Below the pieces are notes generated by a model. The model had not been told where the DNA came from and did no database searches. It saw nothing but the letters and a program-made list of their open reading frames with translations. Source: Apostichopus japonicus (lineage: Eukaryota > Echinodermata > Holothuroidea > Aspidochirotida > Stichopodidae). From it: DNA of 64,000 nt. Positions 26,266-38,700 of the stretch are shown here, one piece after another. Positions within the stretch are counted from its first letter, which is position 1. Each line of letters starts with the position of its first letter. The stretch covers positions 15,581,001 through 15,645,000 of the forward strand of contig NC_092568.1 of the NCBI RefSeq assembly GCF_037975245.1, written 5' to 3'. The position numbers and the translations under genes are program-made.

Positions 26266-26271
26266 AATAAA
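26266..26271 (+). promoter_or_regulatory. Candidate polyadenylation signal of the PARP gene
   Basis: AATAAA about 260 nt after the stop codon is the first canonical hexamer in the 3' flank on the plus strand. It was chosen by position only; later AT-rich hexamer variants are also possible. Confidence 0.4.
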
Positions 26272-28823
26272 TGAGTTTGACAACTTTTGCCCTTTCTTAC
26301 CAATGTTCATTACAAATTAACTGAAATTAAACTGAAATAGATTTTAATGTGTAGATGTTTTCCTTTCAATTGAATATCCTGTATGTTATAATCTCTTCTT
26401 TTTGCAAGCAATACTCAGTAATATTAAAGTATTAAACATATTGTATAACAGTAGCTGTAGAGCAAGTTTCATAAAGTTCTCACTGATACCGTTTCTATCC
26501 ATCTAGATTTAATGGTATCAGAGAAATAACTTTGTTTTTTTAATGTACATATATGGTTGTTGTAAAAGCTAGTAGATTACTAGATTAAGTTAGTAGCAAT
26601 AGCAGATATTTTATGAAGTTTAAAAATAATGTTTATGTTTCAATGGATATAACTTGCTATATATTTGAGCAAATGAATTGTCATTTTGCCAGTATCCTTA
26701 GCAATTTTATTCTGCTTATTAACAATTGTCTACTTAAGGTGTCTTGAAAAGAAAGTTTCAACATCCCCACCATGCTTCATGATCAGTCGTAATGATTCAA
26801 AATGCCAAACTAATTGATAAATTACTTAGTAATGTTACTAGTCTTTCGTATCAGTGCCTTGAAACTGAATGTTGCAATTAAATATTATGTAATGATTTAA
26901 CTACTTGTTGAGAAATGTTTTTTGGGGGGTGGGGGGTCGGAGGTTTAGGGTGACTATTAACCTACAATCATGTCTATGTTAGCAATATTACCCCGTTTTG
27001 AACTAAGATGATACACAATTTACACTAACACTTGTGATATTAATAATTTTATATTACATAAAATGGAAAGTGATAATGGTAGTGAATGCAGACATCAGAG
27101 ATGACAATTTATTATTTCTTTACTTGTTCGATTGTAATGACAAGTATTAATTAGTATTAGATTAAACATGGGAGGACAGTCAGAATGGTTCTGAGATACA
27201 TAAAGTGGAGGAAAAGGATGTTTTTCAAATTTGCTAGAACCTTAAGTTAGCATGTCCTGATCATACATAGTATTTTAGGTAAGCTTGTCAATGCTAGGTT
27301 TACTTACAGTCAAGTAGTAACATTCATAGTAGTAGACTATTTGTAATCATGACTTAAATGATGCAATTAATAATTAATAACATAAGGAGTATGAGTTGTG
27401 CCACATTTGGCTCAAAACTTGTGTGTTTGTATTTGTGAAAGCTATCTCAAAGAGATAATGTTGTTATGTTCATCTGTTTTACAATTATATGGAAATTTCA
27501 AGCTGTACATGTAAGATGCTTCCTTCATGCTAGTAGTTAATTTTATTCATTACTGTTTAATTGAAAATTCATTTTGTTGACTTATATTTGATTGTTGTAC
27601 TGTAGCTAACAAATTAAACATGATTAGACAGATTCTGTGTGTTGCTATACTTATTAAAGGTAAAATCTTTCAGTTGACAACTGAATGAATGGGTTAAATA
27701 TTGAACACAAACAAGACAAATACTTTAACACATATTGCTTAAGAACTTTATTTCCCAGTGCATAGAATGAGCTTATCTTGATTTAGTAAATACTACTGCA
27801 CCAGGACAAAATCAGCTCAGGTTCAGTTATTTTTTTTTCTGGTCATGATATTTAAGCATAAATTCAGAGGGGACTGTAAGGATGCTACCTCTATTGCTAA
27901 AGAAACTGGAAAAAGGGAAAGCCTAAACATTTAATTTGAAAGCTTATGTTGCATTACAAAGCAACCCAGCATTCTCTTTCCACTTTTGTTTTCAGCTTAT
28001 GGAAGACAAACAAATATTTCAACTGATAAATGTTACATGTGCATCTGACATACTTTTTAACACTACAGATCAATAAATCAAAAAAGTTGATTTTCACATT
28101 TGAAACAAGTTTAACCTTTATGTACCCCTGACTACATAACTGCAATCTCTCAACCATAACAGCAAACAAAACAGTCCATCACACATCCTTCCATTTTCTG
28201 ACATGGCATTTTATGGATGTTATAAATCTACAAACAAAAGAAAATCAAATGTATATAGCACAATACTTGATTGATATGACTAGTATTTGCATATGAAGCT
28301 GACATGGTAATTATAAAGGTCTCCTCACCTATTATAGCACTTCAAATATATATGTAACCAAATGTAAACTTTGCACTCTGAGATAATAATGAGATAATAA
28401 TTTTACAAATACATAATTTTACTTTGCAAGAGTTTTAAGGAATTCAATATTCTTTTGGTATATAGGATTTCAAGAAATTCTAATAATGAAACAACTTTTT
28501 TCTAGTTGTGACTATGTTAATAGATGAAAGATAAATTTGATACCTGTTATTGTTACTGCACTTGTATAATTGAAAAGACAAATATATTAATGCACAGCAG
28601 AGGCAAAGCCATCAAATACTTCTTAAAACTTGATATTACTAGAAATAAAATACAAAGAGTGCTGCAGTCCCAATTTAATAGCTACATTGTCTGATAAATA
28701 ATGAAACATTCTCAGATATAAATTACAGAATACATTCAACAACACAACTAGGGGGGCAGGTCTCCAAAATCACTTTATGCCAATCAGAATTTCATGATTA
28801 ACTTGATTTAATGAAATTTGATT

Positions 28824-28829
28824 TTTATT
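28824..28829 (-). promoter_or_regulatory. Candidate polyadenylation signal of the RyR gene
   Basis: TTTATT on the plus strand reads AATAAA on the minus strand, about 190 nt past the RyR stop. Another candidate lies at 27747-27752, and one hexamer overlaps the stop codon at 29016-29021. Which is used cannot be decided here. Confidence 0.3.
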
Positions 28830-29016
28830 ATTTCAGAAGTAAAGCAGTGTGTCCATCAGAGACTAACTGTAAACTATGTGCTTGCTATTTCATTGTTAAG
28901 GCATAGAACACATTATTACAACATATAAAATAGTTACAAATGTTGTGAAAATGACACTTAGTGACAAATACTGGCAATGACAATACTATTAGGCACATGA
29001 CATCAGCATGTCAACT

Positions 29017-31509
29017 TTATTCTTCTTCATACTGCTTCCGGAAACAGTCACCAACTGGAAAAAAGTCCCAGCATCTTTCCTGATAAAGTTGCCAGACATA
29101 GGATTCCTGCAAACAGAAGTAATGTACTGTATTACCTGACTGAAACAAGTATCATGTATAAACACTTTTAATCTTTAACATTATCAACAAGGAAAACAAC
29201 ACTAATTCTTCCGTAAGATATTGATAGGTTTGGTCCACATATGTTGATGAAGTGAATACAAAGGTAGTATTTAATACAAAAACAACCCTTAAATTTACCC
29301 ATTGCAAAATGTACTACCCAAAAGGCATTGCTTGTGCAGTTCAAGAAAGTCAAACAACATTGTTGTAACTACAATATGACATCTTGCTGTTACTTAAATG
29401 TCATGCTGAATCACACCAATAGCTTTATTACTATTGGTTAGTGTGTCAAACTTTATCAGCCGTCTAAGTTTAATAAACCAATACACACAAGTTATGAAGA
29501 GGCAAGTTTGCTGTATCCTTTATTGCAATAAATGAAACTGTAACCACATTGGCATCATTTCTGTTCTCCAACAGTCGCAATTGCCTTTTGATTAAGTACT
29601 TTTCTCATATTTAATATTCTCAATATACCTTTAGTGAATCCTATATCTACTGTTTAAGACTGGCTCATAACCGTGTATGTTGGCTTCAACAGTGTATCTT
29701 GTGTTTGTAATAGCAAGGAAGACCGATCTGCAGATGTTCGACAAAGATGTTCTAAACACTTTCTTGCTTGCTCTGCTTGGAATATGCAGACTAATTTGTT
29801 ATTGTTAATATTTTTGACGTGAACTATTTAGGTACTGCATAGGTTTACATTTACTGTTACAGGGGAGGTTGTATCATAGAGACTTACCTGTCCTGTATGT
29901 TCCGTCTCTGGTTTATTAATCAAGTACATAAGGTAGAACCTACAAATTAACAAGATGAGATTGGATAATGGATGAAAAACAACATGTCTAGATGCTTGAA
30001 TCAGAAAGGCATGAAAGCAAGTGTTTTCATTGTCTGGTTATTTACAGTTAGTCTCTTATTTACAGCCATTTAATATGTAAACAATCCACTCCGTGACCAC
30101 AGCACCAGTTTGTCACTGACATTCCATGAAATACTTTTAAGCATCTATAAATGGTAATTAAATTAACTCCAGGCTAACAGTCATAATCAAGCAATAACAT
30201 CGTAGTTAAAGACAGCTGAACCATTTACTTACATATAATTGGACAGGTCATGTTCTTTGGAAGTATGGATTTCAAACCCATGAGGCACTTTGTCAAAATA
30301 TTCTTGTCCTATTCCACAAATGAAGCATTTGGTCTGCAAAAATGATAATAATTCAATATGTGAGTCATTCTCTTAACAAAGACCACAAAGGAAGAACCAG
30401 AGTGACTATCATTCCAGATAACACTTGGAATTAAGTAGTAAACTTTTATGGTAATTTTTGCCACACAGAACTGTTTTATTCCTCACCAGTAATAGAGGTA
30501 ATTTTGACAAACTGTTAGATTTTTTACCTCTGCTGCCCTCAGGTAAACTTTAACCTCCACAATGACAAACTAACAACTAAGTACTCATTTAGGATGCATC
30601 TACATATGAGACTTACAGGCATTGCATTAATGTTAGCTTATTGCTGGAACCGCATTATATTCCAAAATAAGAAAACATGACAATTCTTTGGATATTGTGT
30701 TTTAAACGTTTTCAATTGTTGCCATCAGCTGACCTAACATGGCCTTTGTCACCTATAGTAGGAACTTCAACTCATGACAGGGAAATAACACATCAAAGTA
30801 TGATATCTGTTTAATAACTTCCACTCCTTTAGAAATCATTTTTACAAGGTTTGCCAGTTTAGAATGCTAGTAACCCCAGATAACCTTTAGCATGAGCTTT
30901 GTGATAAAGTGTAAAATATTTGTAGATCATAAGAGCAAACGTACCTGAGTAAGGCAAGTAACCAAACTTAAGATAAAGATCCATTTGAACAAGTACAAAG
31001 ATCATGATGTTCTCATAGTCAATTGTTGTTTTACTGTATGAAAGAAGTAGCTGTTGTTCTTTGCTGTTATTGTTGATTTTTTGTTAGCAACGTTCAAATC
31101 CATCAAAGTTACCAAAAAGCTATATCCCAGTTTGAGGAAATCATTTTTGTTTATTATATTTTTGTGTAGAGATTATACAGAAACATGTACTCAAAATAAC
31201 ATCATTTGTCTTTCAAAGTTTGGCATTCAAACTATTATTGAAATGTTATTAAAAGATATACAACCGCAACTAATCCCACTTACAGTATTTGCAATAGTTG
31301 ATGCTTTAATTCTTTGCTTGGTATTTCTGAAGTAGCGAGTGGATAGCTTTACCACCTTCATTTTATTCTTTGTGTGAGTAACATTCACCCCTGGGCCACC
31401 CTTTACTGGGTTCCCTCCGCCACCCATTACATCTTCATATTTACCTCCATATCTTCCTTCACTTGCTCTTGCTGATCTCTCAATTCTCCAAATGAATCAA
31501 TAATTAAAC
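29017..31509 (-). CDS. RyR: RyR exons for the C-terminal domain and stop
   Basis: Exons 31445-31509 ([20 protein letters not shown]), 30233-30333 ([14 protein letters not shown], then [16 protein letters not shown]), 29888-29939 ([17 protein letters not shown]) and 29017-29106 ([31 protein letters not shown]). The two Cys and two His of the zinc site (CFIC and HTSKEH) are conserved. This domain bundles the four S6 helices and carries calcium, ATP and caffeine contacts in vertebrate RyRs. The stop falls at the usual RyR end, so the C-terminus is complete. Confidence 0.97.
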
Positions 31510-34500
31510 CTGCAAGAGAAAGCCAAGAAGTCTTACCAAAAAGAAAGTACTTTGACATTCAAAACAACCCACAAAGGGCAAGTTCTGATAACTTATCATG
31601 AGCTAGCTGTTCCTTACAGGACACTGTTCCTACCAGCATTGAGCTGTGACTTTGCAAAAGTGTGGCTTTAGGGAGATTCTTTTGTCATAAGAGGATGTTT
31701 GTTTTATCAGTAGAGTTTACAAGTGAGGGGTGGAGTTTGGGGGGGGGGGTTTAAAGTTAATGGACGAGGTAAAGTTCTATGAGGCATTTTAACCCCTCCT
31801 ACATATAGATCAACAATAACAACATCAATGCTCACCCTGGACAATGGCAAGAAGGATAACAATAACAACATCAATGCTCACCCTGGACAATGGCAAAAAG
31901 GATAACAATAACAACATCAATGCTCACCTTGGATAATGGCAAGAAGGATAACAATAACAACATCAATGCTCATTCTGGACAATGGCAAGAAGGATAACAA
32001 TAACAACATCAATGCTCACCCTGGACAATGGCAAGAAGGATAACAATAACAACATCAATGCTCACCCTGGACAATGGCAAGAAGGATAACAATAACAACA
32101 TCAATGCTCACCTTGGATAATGGCAAGAAGGATAACAATAACAAAGAAGAAGAAGGTGATGTCGAAGAGTATGCGCTCAAACTCATAATCATCACCATCT
32201 GGGGCTTCAATCTCATCAGCTGTGAAGTAGATAAAACAGAAACATTTAGAAAAGTAATCACAAACATAACATGAAAGCAATTAAATCCCTTGTAAAGTCT
32301 CTTAAAATAATTATGAATGTTCATAAACAAATTTTCATCTTGTTTTCATCTAAGCAAATGTATTTGAAGAAGTTATATTTTAAAGTATACTTTGGAACAT
32401 CCGCTACTAAAGTGTTGTATTACAAGGCTGAATAAAGGTTGATGTTTGCTTGGAAATATAAGGTCATTTGTGAGGCTTTTATAACAACATCAAAGTAACA
32501 TATTGTTTGAACCAAGATGCTGGCTTTGATCAAAGTTATGCTGCCCATGCAGCCTGCTACTCTCTTATCTTGCCGCCTTCTCACATTTATCTGTAATTTA
32601 CAAGTACTATGAAAATCTGCTAACAAGAAAAGGTTAATTCCACTCACCAATGCCACCTCCTGCTCTGAGACCAGAATGAAGATGGAAGACAAAGCACTGA
32701 GGAGAGAAGCATGTAGACAGACATTTGATTATCAATAACACCAATAGCTGCACCAGCAATGTGTTTAAGTGAAACAAATAGACAGGCATCTGATTAATCA
32801 ATAACACCAACAGCTGCATCAGCAATGTGTTTAAGAGAAGTTTATAGTCAGACATCTGATTAATCAACACCAATAGCTGCACCAGCAATGTGTTGAAGAG
32901 AAGTTTATAGACAGGCATCTGATTAATCAATAACACCAATAGCTGCACCAGCAATGTGTTTATGTGAAACATATAGACAGGCATCTGATTAATCAATAAC
33001 ACCAATAGCTGCACCAGCAATGTGTTTAAGAGAAACATATAGACAGGCATCTGATTAATCAACACCAATAGCTGCACCAGCAATGTGTTGAAGAGAAGTT
33101 TATAGACAGGCATCTGATTAATCAATAACACCAATAGCTGCACCAGCAATGTGTTTATGTGAAACATATAGACAGACATCTGATTAATCAACACCAATAG
33201 CTACACCAGTAATGTGTTTAAGAGAACATATAGAGAGGCATCTGCTAAATCAACACCAATAGCTACACCAGTAATGTGTTTAAGAGAAGTTTATAGACAG
33301 GCATCTGATTAATCAACACCAATAGTCATTTAGCTTAATTAAGTAGAGAAAAGGATCAGCGGGACATTAAGCATTCTTAAAGAGCAACACTTTAAGAATA
33401 GAAAACTGCCCCATGCAATCATTCCATCCAATCACAACCCACTGGGAAGAGAGCTCCTTTAACAAACATTTCATCTACTATAGACATAAGACATAGACTT
33501 GTAGTATTCCTACTAAGCTGAATCACTAACTTCTTATTGTTTTCAAAGCTACAGACATTCTTGGAAACCTAAATTAATTCCCCTCAAAATGATCCAGGGT
33601 GGTGAGGTTGAGAAGCTGAAGCCTCTCATAGCAACATTCCTCCAGTTAGTGAATTAACCTAAAAGTAAATCTTTGAACTTTTCCAGAACTTTCTTGTCTT
33701 TAGAAAGGTAGGTATTTCAAGCCCGAATAGCATACTCATGATAAGGTATAACAAATTGTTTATAAAAGGCTGCCTGTTAGTTACACTTGTTCATACCTAG
33801 AGTCCGTGGAGTAATACATGGTCTGAGGTAGATAACCTTATAACAATATCACTGTTAACCTAGTTAGTATCAATGTGTGAGCTCATGTGCATCTACTAAC
33901 ATGTTCAATAAGCTTTGTGAAGTGACAGGTAATGGAGCAACCATTTACCAATCATGGCATGCATTTGATACAAGGCTGGACACAATTCATCTGCTCAAAA
34001 ATACTTCTGTTCAAGGTACTAAACAATTTAAATGGTTTCCATTCTGTAACAAAAATGCTAGCAATTAAAATAGCTACTCACAGTCATCATGTTTTGGCAT
34101 TTCAGTTCTGTCTCTCCTTCGTCACCTGTGACATAGAACTTTCGGAAGAAGTTAAAGGCCAAGACAGTGTACAAGTAGATGATGACACAGGTCATAAGCA
34201 AGGTGAGCACAAGCTGTTAGAAGGAAATAGATTACAACATTAGGGCAAATATATAATGAAAAAGACAACAGCTGATATACCAAGCAAACCATATACCGAA
34301 GACCCACACCTAATATCCAGGGTAGACTTAAACTCTTTTATTTTAGTTGACAATACCTAGTTTGTTAGAAAAGTAAGACAAAAAGCTTGAGGGAAAAAGT
34401 TTTAAATTGCGACCAACTTCCTCTTAAGACAATTGTGGGGTAAAACATGCAGAACAGTTCTCCCGGATGGCTGAAGGCTTAGTCAATATTAGAAAGACAC

Positions 34501-35433
34501 TTTGATTCCAAGGAAGAGAGTCCCAGTCAAAATTCACAAAACAGGGTGTTAAGTCTGTTGATGCTTATATCAGAGATGACATAGACATAGTAAGTTAAGC
34601 ATACCTGTTTTCCGTTATGAGTGACAGACTCCAGGACAGTTCTAAGAGTCTTAAATCCCATGGCAACATCGAGCAGATGGGCAGCAAAGAAGAAGGTGTT
34701 GACATGTCCCAGCACAGAGAAGAGTAAGTAGCAGGCACTGTACAAGAAGGCCTATATAGGAAAACAAAACAATAATATGACCTAGTTACATGAGAAGAGA
34801 AATATCGTAGGTCTTCAGTAGTTAAGATCTAATACAGACTTGGAAGATCAGCATCAGACCAGTATCTATATTTCTTAGTATCTTAATTGAAAAAAACGTT
34901 AATTGAATAATTCATAAAAATATTTGCATGTAATACTTTTCAAACATTTACTTGGTGTAAAATAAATTTAAACCGCAAACAGCCTGCAAGATAGGATATA
35001 AAGAGAACAAATTTGATATGAATAATGAGCTGAGGAAATCTCACCTGATCTGTAAAGATTACGCCCCATTTCCAGACATAGTACTGTAGATCAACCATGC
35101 TCAGTCTGTTGAGATGGATTCAAAAACACAGGACTTTGTACAAGAGCAAATCAAGTTTTTATAAAGCTGATATTGAACTTCACAGCAAATTGTGTCATGG
35201 ATTAAATTAGCATTCAAGTTTGGTTTGTGTGATCAATTTTGCAAGGAATCGTTATTTTAGTCTACCAGGAAGGATGAAAAAATGGCAAGTTGCAATGAAA
35301 AGAAGCTAACTTTCTTTATACATTAAATGTATGGGACATGAAACATCAGGATTGTATTAAATCCTTATTCATTAAATAACTAAGTGGTTGAACTGCTTAT
35401 CATATATATATATATTATATATATTATATATAT

Positions 35434-35467
<34 letters not shown>

Positions 35468-35666
35468 TATATATATTATATATATATGGATATATATATA
35501 TATGGATATATATATATATGGATATATATATATATTATATATATTATATATATATGGATATATATATATGGATATATATATGGATATATATATATCCATA
35601 TTTATATATATATATATATTATATATATATATATAAATATGGATATATATATATATATCCATATAC

Positions 35667-35720
<54 letters not shown>

Positions 35721-38700
35721 ATACTAGATGAGACTAGTGGAACACTAGTAGTTGTTACTCGGAGTTTCACGAGTTATAGCGATCTTCAGACAACTTTCAA
35801 CATATATTACGCTCTGTCCAATGGACATAGAGCACTCTGCGCCAAGATAGACGCCAACCTACTCTATATATATATATATATATTTCTGCTCAACATGAAG
35901 CCTGTCTGTAATTTCTCTTTGTAATAAGTTCCCAATACTTCATAATAGTATTCAAGCACTCGATCACCGTCAGTCAAGGATGTAACTAGAAGAGAGTAAC
36001 TATTTTTCTACTTACATAGCAGCTACAAATCCTTGATTTGATGTATCTTGGCTACATCCTGTACCAACTACATCATCAGCATTCTCCATCCCAAGAATAA
36101 CCTTCAGCTTTTCTTCACCAACACTGTCTGCATACTTCTTGAAAACCTATAGATTTAAACAGAAACATGATAAGTCCTGTAGAAGCCAACTTTGACATTT
36201 TGTTTCACATTACTATATAAAACCTTGACATATTCACAGATAGTCTATACACTATCCATGGGTTCTGTCTGGTCATATTAATTAAGAGCCTCAGGACTGA
36301 TCTATTTATACCAAGTTCATCCTGCAGTAACAAACATATTAAACTACAACATGAAGCTATACCAGTTTGCCATGGCCCAGTAACACTGATATTTATTATC
36401 CAACAGTGAGCCAGATAGTTATAGGTGGTCTCATCCACATCAAACCAGATATATCAAAGAATGGCCAGGCCATATACTAGGGCACTATGTATGTTATTGG
36501 CTGTTGTGGTGGATATCAATTTAAATCATGTAAGAATCTTCTGCAAGGGTAATTTGCTTTTAGAATGACTCAGAGGCATCACATTCATAGTGAATCACGA
36601 TTTATGTAATAACTAAGACAGCCAAGCAGCTACTACTTAATAACATTAATGTGAGTATTCTATAGGTTTCATAGCTTTTCAACTTGAATGCTAGTCAATA
36701 TCCCTTTACAGAATTTGACATTGACTTACAACTAAACTGAAAGACTGTCAAAAGTTTATGTGCCTCAATTTGATCAGTAGGGGTGGAGGTGGGGGGGGGG
36801 GGGGGTAAAGGTGCAAAGTGGGCATTATCTTTGCACAATAGCAATACTCAAGTAGCTCACATACCTTTTTCTTGACAAATTTGTCCCAATAATTATCTGG
36901 AAATGATCTGCAGGTAAAGAACAATCAGTAAATGATGGTTTCATGACACACTTGTTTATAGATAATAGGTAGCCTCAATCTGTGCACAGATATGTCATTA
37001 TTACTAGTCAGTTTGTCCTTTCTGCCCCTCAACAACATGACTTCAATAACAAACTTCAGGAGACCTAAATTTCCAAATGAAAATTTAAAATTTACTCAAA
37101 AGTGCTGAAATGATTTAAAAGATTTTGTGGCAGCTCTCGGCAGTACAGTGTAGTTTTATCATATGAAGCTGACTGTTTACAGTTTTTGAAATCATTATGG
37201 TTATATTCCAGCTTTGGGCATTAGTCCTTTAAGTTATCACAACTTTTCCAAGAGTTCAACAGAATAATGATTAAAGAATTATGTATTCTCAGGTTTGAAA
37301 CAAATTATAATAAGTAATGGCAATAATTTAAGAAGAAAATCAGTATCAAACATATATCTTACCTTGTTTTCAGCACCAGCTTATCCCATTGGCCTTTGAT
37401 ATCATTCGTTGCTGGTTGGTCTACAACCCAACATCCATGAAACTCAACTTTTCGAGCAATCTCTTTTTCTCTCTTGAAGATGGCAAGAGGCACCTAGGAA
37501 GATTGAGTCATCATAAGAATTTTAAAGGAGCTGTATGCATTTGAAGCATGCCTTCTCTGGCTATCAAGAAATACCCTTGAACGTACTTTATCTTCTTAGT
37601 TTCCAGCATTATCTTTACAACAGATGCTGTTTTTAAAAGACTTGTTAATTATGTTTATCATGATAGATGGACTCAGTAAGTCAAGCAATATTAGATCAAT
37701 GTTGAGTGGTGAAATCACAATGATGCCAAGCTCAGCATAATATCCCTCAGTCTAGTACAGATGAACGTCCATAGATCAAGAGACAACACTTCCCTGACTT
37801 CTGCAATTCAATCTACATTAAATGGCTTTCCACCCAAGCCCTTCATCAACAAATGATTCCAGTTCACTTTGAAGATGAATGGACTTTATACAATAGTGGT
37901 AAGCCTCTACACACTGTTTAGTACTAACTCAGTGCTTTGATATATACTGTTAAACATTTCACAGATTACTTTGTCATTTTTCACAAGTAGTGACCAATAA
38001 TAGCTTTTCATATGACATAATAAGAAACTGTAACAGTAGAAATACTCAAGAAATGAATGGATCTTCGTCAGAGTTTCCAAAAACTTTTCAAATGGTGTTG
38101 TTCCTTATGTATGATTAAAACAATTGCTACTACAGCATAATTTAGAGTTCAGCTTTACTTTTAATCAAGAGTCTAATGTCAAAGCACTATAACAGATCAC
38201 TGTTTTATTAAAAGGCAAAGTGCATGCCTACCTTTATACTATGAGTAACAACATTTCACACACCCTATCAGTGTTATGTCAGTTTTAAGCAGGCTATACT
38301 GAAGTTTACCTTTAAGGCACAGTAGGCTATAAGCATAGAAATGGAGACCAGTGTATGTGATACACTGAGAATTCTTAGAATTGGATTCAAGTAGAAGTTG
38401 CCATCCTCCAGATAGACTACTTCCTCTGCAATGTCACCGTCATCAGCTTCAGTACAGTTGTCATTGAAACAATGTTGTTCTGGTAAATCTGTTTCAAGCT
38501 CCTCTGTTATCTCTGTCACCTGTAGCAAAACAAATAACATTAAAATTAAATATTGTAATGGTTTATATAATGTAATGGTTTATAAAGTGTGATGGTTTAT
38601 ATAGTGTAATGGTTATAGTGTAATGGTTTGTATAGTGTGATGGTTGATATATTGTGATGGTTTATATAGTGTAATGGTTTATATAGTGTAATTGGTATTA

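Larger units (their letters stand above)
26008..29016. other. Convergent 3' flank between the PARP and RyR genes
   Basis: This 3 kb stretch holds the probable 3'UTRs of both genes. It is AT-rich, has no ORF with family similarity and no recognised RNA gene. A G-rich run lies near 26923-26940 and another near 28751. The extent of each 3'UTR cannot be set from sequence alone. Confidence 0.6.

Noticed and set aside
26008-29016. A small gene between the two convergent genes
   Set aside because: Short ORFs here have no recognisable domain or splice-consistent extension; 3'UTR is the simpler reading.
32634-33197. 187-residue minus-strand ORF with repeated LLINQMPVY
   Set aside because: Minisatellite translation. 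Only its last part overlaps a real RyR exon.
35372-35770. Open frames made of IYIYIY
   Set aside because: Translation of a TA microsatellite; no real protein signal.
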